A stretch of DNA of 64,000 nt from Perkinsus olseni (taxonomy: Eukaryota; Perkinsozoa; Perkinsida). This document shows positions 42,353 to 54,539 of the stretch, piece by piece. Position 1 is the stretch's first letter; every line of letters starts with the position of its first letter. Below the pieces are notes generated by a model. The model saw only the letters and a program-made list of their open reading frames with translations, was not told where the DNA came from and did no database searches. The DNA is taken from positions 1-64,000 of the forward strand of contig JABANN010000103.1 of assembly GCA_013115125.1 (NCBI GenBank), written 5' to 3'. The translations under genes were made by a program, and so were the position numbers.

Positions 42353-43719
42353 TCACTTCTTGGTGTGCTTATTGGAGGCAATGTGTTCTTGTATGTGGGC
42401 CACACAGTCGAGTCGCGTCCCACAAAGTTTACAGACGAAGCAGCTGTCGCGAGCTGACGAGTGATGAGACACTGATTGGATCGCAGATCGACGGTGGCAG
42501 TGCTTACTAGGAGCAATGTACTGCTCCCGCATTAGTCTAGACGGGTCTGGCATGTCACGTAAGAGATGTTGCGCTGCTTCACTTCGCCTGAGAATCCTTC
42601 ACTGAAGAAAACGGCGAGAGGGCGCAAGGCGCATCCTACCTCCACCCCATCCCGTCGTGAATCGCCTGCGCTTCACAATACCAGAAAGCGTGTTTCATGT
42701 AGTCATCATGAGCTCTCGAGTTCACGTGTCGAGCAGCCTACATACAGAATAGCCAAGAATTGGGCGTATCGAACTGGAAACTTACATCGTAGTAGCTCGG
42801 TAGCGGTTTCTCGCAATGCACACATCTCGATGTTCCAGCCGCAGTTTTCACAACACCGAGCTGAGAAAGGCTATCACCGTACCTAAACAACACCACGTGA
42901 GCCGAGCGTGAGACTATCACTCGCCGCTATCACTATCACTATCCTCGGACATGCACAAGATCCTATGTAGAACTCCCGGAGTTCCCTCGCTGCCGACAGC
43001 GGAGTTCAAGTGTGCTGCCAGCAGCGAGGAGTGAGTTCGGGAAAAAATCCAAAATTGCGGAATCCTCATACTACGAGAACAAGCTAGTTCATCAGAAGCA
43101 TATAAGTATACGCACGCACATACTCCCACGTTTTGACACACGAGAGATTCAGCGTCTTACTGGCCAAGCAGGCGCTACCTCATCTGTATAAAAGTCTCCA
43201 TATTCTCCCACACCTTGTTCCGTGACGCCTTCTGATGGCGTCGAGTGGATGAATGGAACCGAAGATCAGCCTCGCCCCAAAACTCCATATCACACAGCAA
43301 GCAGACGAAGTTGTTGTCCCTGAAGAAAGTGAGCCGTGGCAGGCAGCATACGCGGAGAGCCCATGCTATTTGCTTGGTCAGAAGTTCGATGATGCCATTC
43401 CCGACTCACCCGCGTTGCATAAAGCAGTCCTTACAGGCAAACCGCTCATCCGCTTCCGAGAAGTTCATCGGTACTTTCGGTAGCGTGGCTGATGACCTCT
43501 CATACGGTTGCTGCCAAACACAGCAAAAAATAGAATGTGGTAAACTGAGTTCGAACCACGGGCAGGACTCACCGACGTATGCATATGTCCACCCCTCCAC
43601 AGCACCAAAGCTTCGTTGGTTGTTCTCTTGGTGACGGCCAAAAGATAAGAGCCGTCGCCACACAGGCTATCACAGTCCTTAACTACATAGCTGTCGGTCC
43701 GACAAGAGGGTGCCCACAT
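42353..43719 (-). CDS. Three-finger U1/JAZ-type zinc-finger protein, copy A
   Basis: ATG 43719 starts MWAPSCRTDSYVVKDCDSLC. Later exons are ATLPKVPMNFSEADERFACK DC (about 43484-43410), then FVCLLCDMEFWGEADLRFHS continuing STRRHQ, a C-x2-C-x12-H-x5-H finger. The second finger is split by an intron: RCVHCEKPLPSYYD, then a GTAAGT donor, then HDDYMKH. The last exon SCFVCKLCGTRLDCVAHIQE continuing HIASNKHTKK is a third C-x2-C-x12-H-x5-H finger, stop at 42353. Such fingers (U1-C, JAZ, matrin type) bind RNA or double-stranded RNA. The copy at 44191-45338 has the same exon order and finger spacing. Confidence 0.6.
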
Positions 43720-44190
43720 GTTGATTGCCAGCCTTAATTACTAGCGAGAGACCAAAAAAACTGAAACCTGATGGGAGATGGCGATCTGGACTGGATGCGA
43801 AGATCGGATCACGCATAAGTCGAGATTACCCATGACCAAAACCCAACGCCGACATCAAGCTAAACACGAACTGCTGATGACGGGTAGTGAACAAAACGGC
43901 TGGATGAGGACGAGGATACGAGGGCATGTCCATCCGGCATCAGGAAACCACACGGGCTGGTAGCCCTAATGGTATTGGTCTTCAGCAAAACCCGCCAAGT
44001 CAATAAGCGAAGTGACAAAAAACATTTACATCCGGCCTTGGCCACAGTAGCCACACACTGGGAATGAGCAATGCGCTGGAGCGCCTAATTTGAGCGCATA
44101 CGTTTACTAGAGCTGACTTCAGCCTCCCACTCGCTCCATCTTTTCCTGAGTGGGAAAGAGTCAGGCGGAGGAGCTCCAACTATAGCGCAC

Positions 44191-45338
44191 TCACTTTTTT
44201 AGGTGTCCCCGTGAAGCGACGTGCTCCTGCACTCGGGAAAGGCAGTCTAATGTACTGCCGCACAAGTCGCAACGAAAGCAGCACTTAGCGATGCTTGTAG
44301 AATTATCCACTGGAAAAAGTATGTACGGGGAGAGTCGATGAAAGAGTCAGTAATCGAGAGCCGTGACGCAACTCGCTTTCCGAGAGGACACCATGCTGAA
44401 ACCAGCGAGTTCAAACCCACCACACGCGAATAAAGGAACTTCAACATCCGCCCCCCGGGTGATAGGTGCGGCAGATCCTATTACCTGGGATTATCCCCTC
44501 CTCATCGATGAGTCGCTTAGGGTCGGGCATGTCCTTGAGAAGGTAGGTAGCGACAGCTCGCCACTGGCGATCCACACTGAGATAACAACCCTGCATCTGA
44601 TATTCACCGAGTGGATTACCCGGAACCTCATCTTACCCCGTGGTATTCTCTCCCGTGAATACAGCTCTCGCATCTAGCCACCATGCATAGTGTTGAGAAT
44701 ACTCGAAGTGCTTGATAGAGTTCACATGGCTCGCTGCCTAGCGACCACCGCATAGAGGCCTCATGCGGCTACTCCCACGGGACTTACGTCATAGTAACTC
44801 TGCAACGGCACATCGCACATAGTGCAAAGTAAAGTGTTCGCCGCTGTTTCAATTACTCCCAACTGTCTTAAGTCGTTTGAATGCCTGAGCGACTGACTGG
44901 AACTCGGCGCTATATCGACCTGTGAGGCTTACCGCCGCTTGATGAAGACCTCAATATTTTCCCATATTTTATAGCCAACTCCCTTCTGATGGCGTTTAGT
45001 AGTCTCGTGTAGTGTGACTTCCCCAGGACTCCACAGGTCCATCTCACACAAGGTACAGGTCCAGCCATCATTCCTACGCAAGGCGGACCGGAGTAATAGT
45101 ACTGATCCAGCTCAACTCCACCCTTACCTTTTTCTCCTGATACAATCCTCACAGGCGAACCTCGGGTCCTTCTCATTCCAATCTTTCGGTACTCTCGGCA
45201 GCGGGGATTTTGGATCGGTGGAGCGACACTAAAACGGCACAGACCAACTAGTTGAGCCGCAACTACCAGCTGATTCTGACACGGGACTTCGGAGGACTCC
45301 TGATCCAGACCCTGCGATGACGACAGGTACTCCATCAC
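44191..45338 (-). CDS. Three-finger U1/JAZ-type zinc-finger protein, copy B
   Basis: This is a tandem paralogue of copy A. Exons read PLPRVPKDWNEKDPRFACED (about 45200-45140), WTCTLCEMDLWSPGEVTLHE continuing TTKRH (finger 1, C-x2-C-x12-H-x5-H), DLRQLGVIETAANTLLCTMC then DVPLQSYYD with a GTAAGT donor (first half of finger 2), HVNSIKH (second half), and CFRCDLCGSTLDCLSRVQEH continuing VASRGHLKK (finger 3), with TGA at 44191-44193. The two copies differ at many residues but keep all zinc ligands and intron positions, so this is an old duplication with both copies under constraint. The 5' end is uncertain: a Ser/Gln-rich stretch at 45330-45240 may be exon 1. Confidence 0.6.
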
Positions 45339-45802
45339 TCATTCCTCAGTTTTCCTGCTACTCCCGTCGGCCGTCATACGATAAACTTACCCTTCTTCCC
45401 GTTTGCGTTGCATCTCGAACGGGAGCAGGCCTCAGAACGATGGAGTTATCGCATGACCTGCGAGTCCTCCCACGCGGTTCTAGTCGCAAGCCGATTCTCG
45501 CCGGATCGGGAGGCGAGCTAGGTTTAGCAGGTCTCAACACAGCGGTCGTCGAAGCAGCCGATCTCTGACAAGAGTTGATTTACCCAAAGGAACGAGTGGT
45601 TCTGCTCCCACCTAACCCTATCTACGCGGAAGAAGTGAAAGTTGCGCATGAATCGAGAAGCAGATGTAATACTTATCGGTCAACTTGAGACTCCTCAACC
45701 CCCCTTCCAAACGACTCAAGAACGGAAGTCAGTCCCGTATGGAGCTCACCCTGCGCCGCGCTTGTTTATGTTCGGTCCAGAACCCAGCACCTCCGAGATC
45801 GG
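45339..45802. other. Intergenic
   Basis: No supported exon. Confidence 0.35.
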
Positions 45803-46057
45803 GTGCCGATCTCGATGGAAACCCGGGGAGCGGAGGGACCCTCGGGGATCCAAAATCCGAAGGGCAATAAGTTGAAGGTGTACTGGCGCGGTCAAAATCC
45901 TGAGGATTGGCGATGGATCATCATGCATCTAGGCAAGCCCGGCGATCACATGATGCTATGGAGCTCGAAAACCGATGGGCGTAACGAAAAGGTAAGGATG
46001 AGAATGCTCGGCTATCAACCCACGAAGAATTTCCCTGTCAGAGTTGTTCTAATCTAA
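45803..46057 (+). CDS. Small candidate protein, doubtful
   Basis: An 84-codon open frame has a plausible globular composition in its second half (KLKVYWRGQNPEDWRWIIMH then VRMRMLGYQPTKNFPVRVVL). Overlapping plus frames start slightly upstream. I see no family, splice sites or signal peptide. It may be a fragment of a larger gene or of a decayed element. Confidence 0.3.
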   Translation: MPISMETRGAEGPSGIQNPKGNKLKVYWRGQNPEDWRWIIMHLGKPGDHMMLWSSKTDGRNEKVRMRMLGYQPTKNFPVRVVLI

Positions 46058-46673
46058 CTGCGTCGATGGATTCACATGTTGAGTCAAAACGATGAAATGC
46101 ACTCAGTGTAGTGCATAGACTGCCCTCACCACTGGCAGTTGCTGTAGTACCCTGGGACTTACTACCATGGCAGCAGATGAGGCAATCTTGTATGTTCCCT
46201 CTGGGCTACTACTGCTACTGCTTGCCTTCGCCCGTACCTTCACATTGCCAATCTGCAGGGTAGCCTGCCTAGTACAATCATCTGATGCATCACTTCTAAC
46301 CTTGTCAAGCTCAGCCTGATTCCTCCTCCTCGCGGGAATGGGCAGGGGGCTTGGATTTATCTATCGAGACGAGCCAGTTGTGCTACAACAGTTTCGCTAC
46401 TACAGTGTAGCGACTAGGTGGCCAGGAACCCTATATATCTAATCCCGCCAGAAGTACATAACAATTATCGTTCAGTTTTCGCCAAAGAACCATTGTTACG
46501 CACGTTTCTGGGCGAGACACGTACGCTAAACCAGACTTCGCCAGATACTAGAAATTTTCGAATAGGACGCGTGCTTCAGTCCGTGCAAGCTCATCTGCGA
46601 TCAAGTTTCATTACTCGGCTCGACGCGCATACACGCCATGACGCGCACCCTAAGACGAGAGCTCACATAATCG
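46058..46673. other. Intergenic
   Basis: No supported exon. Confidence 0.35.
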
Positions 46674-47294
46674 TTGCTCCCCCCGCCATCTATCTCTTCG
46701 TCAGAACTGCACAGGTCAACCTGGCAACCAAAAAGAGCTCTGGTGTACCCCTCCATTGGATCCTACCAAACTGCACTGGTCTTCGTCTGGCTGTGTGTAA
46801 TCAACTTCGCCGTCGACAACCTCGCTCTTCACGACGAGGTCCGCTCTGAAGGAGCCGTACTGTAAGTAAGAGACGCCGAAGCCCTCACGCTTTCAAGGGC
46901 TGTAGTGGCGGCGCCCTGACGTCTCTCGATCCGTTCCTGAGATAGATAAGTATGTAACGGCGTATTCGTCATCTCATTAAAACAGCTTCTCGAGTTCTAC
47001 CCGTTCTCATGACAATCGCACGTGTCCCAGTGGACCTGGATATGGCTGAGCTTCTGGAACGATACAGAGCACTGGAGGCAGAAGAAGTACCCCAGCGGAC
47101 CTGAGAGTAAGCCCAGTATATCAGAGCCCCTCAGCCGAAGCGTAGCCATGCTCAAATGGTCGCGACAAGCAAATCAAAAGAACGACGAAACCCATAATTC
47201 AGGGAATCGCGGCCTCTTCCGGTCGATAGCAGACAGCGTGTTTCAAAGCGACCCCTCTTCAGCTGAGCCCACGACGGGCTTGTTCTGTCTATAA
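46674..47294 (+). CDS. Possible membrane-protein exons, doubtful
   Basis: One exon-like stretch after an acceptor at about 46710 reads SIGSYQTALVFVWLCVINFA then VDNLALHDEVRSEGAVL to a GTAAGT donor (46863). Another, after a CCCAG acceptor at 47031, reads WTWIWLSFWNDTEHWRQKKY and continues hydrophilic to TAA at 47294. The frames do not join cleanly at the splice I tried. A minus-strand alternative covers the same area. Confidence 0.25.
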
Positions 47295-47804
47295 GGAGTA
47301 CTGCCAGGTGCGAGTCGTAGCCCATTAAGCAGGGGCATAGCGCTTCCGTTCGACCCCGACTACATTTATGTCCATCTCTATCACACAGCATGCTCTGGTT
47401 ATCCAGTGAGCATAAAACCGCGCACTCAGCAGCCATCCTATCTTGAATGTCTTGGTTCAGCTCACTTTGCCCTGAACTTTGATCGTGATGGTCAGCAGTA
47501 CCATTGTCGTTTTGCAACCACCAGCCATCCAATCTTCCCGCCCTTCCCCCGTTGCTGGCTCCGATGCTCCCGCTCCGCAGACAATCATGTCAGAAACAAC
47601 TAAGCTTTGACCGTAACCGTACATCACTCGAACACGCCGAGAAATCACACTACCCCGATGACCTTAGCCCCCCGGGTATCAGTTCAGGTAGAGACGCGAC
47701 GATCAAGCCCATGGCTCGTTCCAACGAAGCGCAAACGATTTCGCGAAAGCAGTGTTTATAACCAGTTAGCATCTCAATGAAAGCAGTTAGACGACAGCGC
47801 CCAC
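47295..47804. other. Intergenic or unresolved
   Basis: Weak exon-like pieces on both strands, none supported. Confidence 0.3.
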
Positions 47805-48050
47805 TCAAGAGCAGCCGACGTAATCCGCAAGATTTGTTAGGTATGCCCTTAAACGATCATCTTGCGCACGTGCTACCCTCACGAGAGCATTGCGATTTTT
47901 CAAGGAGGCAAGTTGCGCTCTTTCGAAATTGCCAGGATGCTCCCGTGATAGTGCCAGCGAACCTCAGCCAGACTCGTCTTTCCAAGATGGCCTTATCTGT
48001 GAACCGTCCAAATGCAATTCTCTCATGACGATAACCTCTGAGAGCGCCTG
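47805..48050 (-). CDS. C-terminal exons of a small unidentified protein
   Basis: After an acceptor at about 48051 (AGTCGCAG) the frame reads ALSEVIVMRELHLD. A 43-bp intron (GTTCAC...GGCTGAG) restores the frame into LALSREHPGNFERAQLASLK then NRNALVRVARAQDDRLRAYL, ending NLADYVGCS and TGA at 47805-47807. An internal ATG at 48026 could be the start. The product is a soluble, mostly helical protein. It lies about 270 bp downstream of purH on the same strand. No family recognised. Confidence 0.5.
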
Positions 48051-48320
48051 CGACTTGCGATAGTCGCGGAATGGTCACGTGAGAAGCTATTACGACTGGT
48101 ACGAAGTGAACTGGTGTCACGGTAATGATGGAGACAGTACACACTAGTGACGCGACTTACGTCACGTGAGTATCAAATTCGACCCACGTTTATACCTACA
48201 ACTGCACGGGCTCTTCGAGGGGCTTGAAATAGTGCTAACTCGACAGTGACCTCTACTGCGAAACTCATTAGAAAAAGTCTGGTTGCTCATAAATTATAAG
48301 AACATGATTCGTTCACAATA

Positions 48321-51300
48321 CTAGTGGTGGAATAGCCTCAGGTTTGAGAAAGCCATTGCCATCGAGTATCTGACAGAGATCAGGATAAGAGAAGCAGCTT
48401 GTAAATGCCTGGACGCCTCGCATAGATGGGATCACCGCCTTACTGATCGCAAGCCTCTATGACCTCGGCATCAGCAACTGATCCACCAGGCTGGACCACG
48501 CTGGTCACTCCGTAGCGGCTGCAAACATCAATGGAGTCACTGACACAGAAGAGGAAGCTTTGGTAGAGAAGCACGAGCATTTATCGCGAATCGTTAATAA
48601 AAGCTCGTAACGCGCGGAGCTACCGGAACGGGAAGAATGCATCACTGGACACAGCGACGCCGGTCAAAATCTTCAGGAAGTCAGCCTTCTCCACATCAGT
48701 CAGAGGCTCTGGTACCTGGTTCAAACCTTATCGAAGACGCGGTGGGCGTGTTCAACTAATTTGAGGGCTACAAGCTATCCCCGTTAGCAGAAGGAAGCGG
48801 AGGAACGAACTGGCATCTTGACGAAAAGCTCACATCGGTGGGTTCGAAATTGTCAGCCTTCCACTTGGAATACTCCAGTTCGCTCATATCTCCCTCGATA
48901 TACCTATAGTTTGCAGCCGGTCATTTCAACTAGCGGTCAGTGGGTATTCTCACCTCACACGAGCATTAACACGACTCTGTTTCTTGACGCCGCTTTTAAA
49001 CTTCAATCCCAATACTTTCGGGTGTTGGCGGTGCCACCAATTTTGGACCTGAGATGATTTTTGTCAAGGCGAGCGGTGTATCCGAGGGCTACGTCATATG
49101 TACCTTCCTAGCAGCCAGTTTGACGCAGTCTACGCGGCTCTGCTGGCCGGCCCCAATACCGATCATCATGCCATCCTTGCAAAAACCGACACTGTTACTT
49201 TGCGTATATCTAGTAAAGCCAATCGCAAGGCAGCTACCACTCGTAAATGAACATACTTCACAGCGATTGAGCACACAATAAGATCGATGATCTGTTCTTC
49301 GGTGAAGGCAGTAGATGTCTTCGTAACAATGTTCTCAAGATAGGACCTGACCACAATGAGAGCTCGACCGACACTCCGCATCTCCTGCTCACCGATCAAA
49401 AACGACATCGTTCCTTCTCTGCACAAGGCCAAGCCCACCCAAGGACCGAACTTCCATCTCAGGTGGTACAAAGTCGACGTTCCCATGAAGGATCACGAAT
49501 TTGCCTGAGCCATGGCGGTGAACAATAGCGGGCTCTCGATTCTACGTGGCGATCGTCGGACCAAGGACCACGCGCACTGGGTTTTAACCCTGGCGGCGCA
49601 TGTTCTCTCGACGCAAGACTCTCTAAGTCACCGCACTCACCTCCCTTCTTAGCCTGGAGGATATCATACGCATCTGGCTCGAATCCTGGTGCGATAATAC
49701 CGTCTGATACGTCCACCTTCAGTAAGCTCGCCAGCGAGACATCGACAGTCCCTGTGAACATGAAGTACTGGACCCAGGACACAACAGCAAGTGAACGAAC
49801 CGGACTCCAAGCCACTGTGCAAGCCGGAGACCTACTTGAGACCGCGACGAAGTCGCCAAAACTGCACATTGGATCTCCATTCCGGGAGCGAATATACGCC
49901 AGTGCCACAGGAGTCAAGCTTCCGCGTGCCGATGGAGCAACCTCATAGATGGAAGCTTCGTTACCTAACCAGGAATGGGTGCGCTCTGCTTGGCACCGAT
50001 AAAAATCTCACAGATGAGTCAGTGCTGTGTTCGCAAAGACTCACCTCGCAGCTCAGCACTCGCCACTGCGGCTCCAGCGGGACTCACATGTTTGAAACTG
50101 GCTGCCGCGGGGAGTCTGAGACCGGCGAAACAATGGAGATACAATCATCGTCGCGAAGATACCCCGTTGCTGCGTCCATTTCCTGGACCAGAAGCCAAGA
50201 GTTGATCGCATCGAGGAGATTTATATACCCCGGAGTTCCATTCAAAACCTGACACCGAGAAGAAGCGCCAGCTGATTTGTACACAGTCGCCGTTCAACTA
50301 GACAAGGACCTTGAACGGCATCTTCAAACCGTTGCCGACCACACTGCACATAGCCGCCGACTGCTGGTGAGGATTACATCCGTACTTCAGAGGCGAAACT
50401 ATGTCGAAGGCCTGAATAGAACAGAACGACGAATTACCAGCATCGTGGCTTCAGAGTGTACCGTCCTAAAGGGGCCCACGCCCACGAGTAAGAGCGGTAA
50501 GAACCTCGGGCGGCCCCGTTAGACGATTACACCCAACGATCAACACTCGATCTCAACCGTATAGCTCACACGTACCACATGATGAACGTTACCCAAACTT
50601 AAGCGAGTGCAACTCACTTGTGTTACGGACTCCAGGAAAGTTCCCCCCGAATCTTCATGCGAAGACATGTAGGAAGCTATCTTGCTGTCGTACCTGGGGC
50701 ATTGGAAACTAACGTGCCGTACATGCTCGGACGAGTCGTCCGGGACGACTACACCCGTGACGGGCCTCAATGGGAGTACACCAGTTCGAGAGTCAGAAGC
50801 ACCAGGCCACTGGATAGGACACCATGGCAAGGTACACTTGCTATTCTTTCTATCAGCAGCTTGGCGCAGTGGATAGCGTGTTGGGCTCATAACCCAAAGG
50901 TCCCTTGATCGAAACAAGGAGCTGCTATTTCTTGCGAATTTTTTTTCACCTTGCCGTCAAACCGAAAGCTTTGCATGCCATGCGTCTACGGAAGTCCGGA
51001 GTAGTGCACCTGATCTCAGACTCCCGTGTCCTGGCAGACATCAATCACGGAAGCTACCCGTTGTTTGTTCCGAGCTCCTTGGCGAACTCCTCATAATCAG
51101 ACGGGCTGGTGAGGACGCAGACTCCATGAGAGTTCTTCGCGGCTGCGCGGATCTGAACATCCGGGTCGCGCTAGCACGAATTCTCTCGCCATTCATGTAC
51201 AGTTCTGACCCCAGTTTCTCACCATGCACGGACCCCCGATGTCGATGTTCTCGATGCAGGCCGATAGGCTTGATGCCATGGACGCAACTGCGCTTTCGAA

Positions 51301-51922
51301 GGGGTACCTCAACCGAAACGGGACGACCAACATTTTTCGGGACCGAACGAGTGGCAAGTTTATCGGCTCACAGATTAACAACTACGAGATCGATCTTCTC
51401 AATCCCATGTTTAGCAAGCTGTTTCTCGTGAGAATCGTTGCCTCTCACCGATAACAGTGCTCCATGCACCTAACAGCACACTCCCAGCAACAGGATCTAC
51501 TATGAAGAAGGCCTAGTGCTAACACGCACACTCTGACTCCGGTCAACAAGCTCGCGCTGTGCACTCATCGATAGCCTAGGGCTGAGCTACGCGAATCGCC
51601 TCACTTTAGGGTGCAGGGTTTTAACTCTGCCATCAAGGATCTCGGGGAATCCGGTGTAGTCCTTAACGTCCATAACCGAGCAGCCGAGCTCCTTCATCTT
51701 TTTAGCGGTACCGCCCGTGGAAAGTATCTAGGAAGCTTCCATTTCTGAGTGGACTGTGAGAACGCATACCCTCACCTTGACCCCGTAGCTCGCCAGACAT
51801 TCCCCAAAAGCGTCTAAACCGGTTTTGTCATAGACAGACACCAACGCAGTCTTCACTGTTATCGGAATAGCATCGTCAGTGCCGGTCACAGCTTCCAGAA
51901 TGCCGTTTCCCTCACCGGTCAT
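48321..51922 (-). CDS. purH: Bifunctional AICAR formyltransferase / IMP cyclohydrolase (ATIC, PurH)
   Basis: This enzyme catalyses the last two steps of de novo IMP synthesis. The start ATG 51922 leads to [20 protein letters not shown]. The IMP cyclohydrolase (MGS) half continues [68 protein letters not shown] then [11 protein letters not shown], and [14 protein letters not shown]. The transformylase half has [51 protein letters not shown] with the catalytic Lys-His pair, [107 protein letters not shown], and the C-terminal RLFHH-stop at 48321. At least 14 exons; an antisense tRNA-Met sits in the intron at about 50698-50945. All recognisable catalytic motifs are intact. Confidence 0.9.
50855..50926 (+). 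tRNA. tRNA-Met (anticodon CAT)
   Basis: A 72-nt plus-strand cloverleaf: acceptor stem AGCAGCT/AGCTGCT perfectly paired, D-arm with GCGCAGTGGATAGCG, anticodon arm TTGGG-CTCATAA-CCCAA carrying CAT, T-arm CCTTG-ATCGAAA-CAAGG perfectly paired. It lies antisense inside an intron of purH. The acceptor stem starts with A-T, not typical of bacterial-type initiators; whether it is initiator or elongator is not decided here. Confidence 0.93.
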
Positions 51923-53061
51923 TGTTACGGGGATACTATTCCAAGAATTGGTCACGAGGGGGAAATGTGGTTTGCGGCGGGAGCGCACGAATGCGTTCGT
52001 TGTGTAAAGAGTATTCGGCGCACGATCGTGCCACTAGTCTAATAACCACGCACCAAATGCGATTGCCAAACTTCCAACCCGATTTATTCATAATGAAATA
52101 AAAGCGTTCTCGCCCTTATGCTCTCCAGACAGGAGGCACTGCAACGCCGCTCCCCAACAAGCGTGTACATTTAAAACTGACCTGATTCAGCCAACAGATG
52201 CACGACAATGGAAGGCGGTCTTCCGCCGAAATAGCTGCTTGAATGTGCTTAGAATGTTTGAAACTGTCATGATCACAATGGCATATGGAAGGGCATCGAA
52301 GACGAGCCCACTCCATCATTGAGACAGCTGAAACTGGAACTAAATAATACTTCAAACTCTCGAATCGGAAGATACAGCTATTGTTGCCCTACGCTAATGT
52401 CTACCATCACATTCAATATAACTCGCATCCGCATCCAAAAAGCCCTACTTCCGAAGACAACCAACCGGTGATAGAGATCCAGCCAGCATTATAATGGCAA
52501 AGCAGTGAGCCGTATACAATCTTACATACCACGTCAGCTGAGCCCTACCGCAGCAATAGTGAAGGAGCGCTCGAAAAAGAGATCTATTCGCTGAACAGAG
52601 CAGCGAGTACACCTCCAAGCGAAAACATCGTTGCATCACTGCTTCAAAAAAAGCATACAGTTTGCGCGGTCTCGACAACTAGGTTGAAAAATAGAAAAAC
52701 GTTACCAGCTGATACATACTACAGACAACACGACGGTGTTTGAAGAAATAACGCGCAACAAAATTTTCAAAAAACGATATCGACTGGTCTATGCGGTGCG
52801 CTTGGGCACAGCTAACCACAGTAGTTCACAACAAATAGTACTTGACCAGCATCATTAACAGCAATAGGGGTACACTCCCAGTTCGACTCACGACTCTAAC
52901 AGAACTTGAAAAAAGAAGGAAATATTGCCTCGTCTGTTGGCAGCAGGAATAAAGGAGGTAAAAAGGACCAACGAAAGGCACGGAAATATCTTCCAAAGAC
53001 ATCGATGAGGTAGTGGCCTCTACTCACTCTATCTGCCACGACCTTAAATGTAAAAAACGGT
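51923..53061. other. Intergenic, AT-rich
   Basis: About 1.1 kb upstream of purH. Short minus-strand frames (52116-52355, 52445-52678) have no splice or family support. Confidence 0.4.
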
Positions 53062-54140
53062 TTAACGTGAAAATTCTCGGGATAACGGTATGCTAGTGGG
53101 CACAGAGCCTACTTTTGGCAGTACTCGCGCTTCTCCTGGTGTGGTGCGAGGGGGAGATCTAGGGGGCTTGCCTCCAACGACACCATTAGGAGGACTACCG
53201 GGGATACTGCAGTAGCTTCTTACGGTGCTCCCCGACGCTACGCGTGACGGCGGGGTATACATAGAAAGATCGGACGAGCGTCCCAGGCTGTTGATGTAGT
53301 TCATTGTTGCTCTAGTTGGTCGCTGCCCACGTAGACGCTGGAGCCTGACCGATGATCGACTCATCGAAGACAACAGACGTCGAGCGGAGCAACTCTCGAG
53401 TGTCTAGATTGAAATTCGTGCACGAGTTCATCCTGGCACGGGCCACGTGCGGATCACAAGTCGATTGAAAGACACAGTGAGCTGTCGCGAGGTCATAGCG
53501 CGTTTGAGCACTACTTGAATATTTTAAAGGGGATACGAGTCGCACAGGCTCAGCGGACGCTGGAAGCCCCTATTGGGGAGGCTACGAGCTCTCCTGCCCA
53601 TAAGGCCCACCTGTAGTATGCAAGAATGCATCTTTTCACGTCATTCATATCTTTCTCAGTAGCCCGATACATGCAGACTGGGAGAGGCGTCTCAATTTCC
53701 ACCAGACATGATCTTCTCGGCAAAGGCGGCGTGACTCCGACGGCCGTATCCTCTTTGGTGGACGAGGAGCCGACAGAGGACGCAGAACCACGAGCACCTG
53801 ACAATCAAATCGTCGTCTCCTCTCATAGCCTCATGAACCAACAGCGTCAAAAAGTTACCAAGGACGCTGTCATGCATGATCGCAGCGTAGAAGAGCTCTG
53901 CACGCTCGCCCGAACTTAGTGTCGGGACTAGAGCGCCCGCGTACTTGAAGTGCAGCTACTGTTTCTCTTTCCAGCTTCGCAGTCCTCTCCATCACAGTCG
54001 CGACTGCTAGGAGGCGTCACCACAACAGCAGCAGTAGACACCTCGGCAGCAGGCGGAACGACCGAGCCCATGGCGCAGAGCAAACCAACTGTGAGCATGC
54101 AGAGCGGAGCGTAACCAATGGCGACCACTCTCATGCAAGA
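53062..54140 (-). CDS. Unidentified single-pass or secreted protein, multi-exon
   Basis: The likely start MRVVAIGYAPLCMLTVGLLC (about 54135) is a signal peptide or membrane anchor followed by an Ala/Val-rich stretch. After an intron of about 46 bp the exon reads LVPTLSSGERAELFYAAIMH then DSVLGNFLTLLVHEAMRGDD (53935-53815). Further exons: VEIETPLPVCMYRATEKDMN (about 53700), RARMNSCTNFNLDTRELLRS (53440) and NYINSLGRSSDLSMYTPPSR, ending in a Pro/Ser/Arg-rich tail with stop at 53062. Exon joins are partly assumed. No recognised domain. Confidence 0.45.
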
Positions 54141-54539
54141 TATCAGTGATGAGCGACATCGCGCCATTGAGATCTGCACGACATAGCTACGACCAACTGG
54201 GAGAACGTTCTCTCTGTAGCATCGATGTGATATTGGTTGACACTTCCGCAAAGAGAACTTAGCGGGCGGCTAGAAAACCAATCGAGCGCCCCCAAAGAGT
54301 GACAGCTTCAACCAGCGTTTACAGCCTCAGAGAACCTTGAGAACGATCAGATAACCGTCATCAGCATCCGGAGCACCCTCTCATGCGAATTCTGCCAGGT
54401 TAATCGGCAAAACCTCTCATCTGCACGCTGATTCCACCCGCGCACCCAGACCCTGTCAATAACCGCATGGCTTGCCCTTAGTAAGAACAAGCAGGGAAGC
54501 AAAACCAAACGTGACTGGCATTCCGGCAAGTGAAACTTC

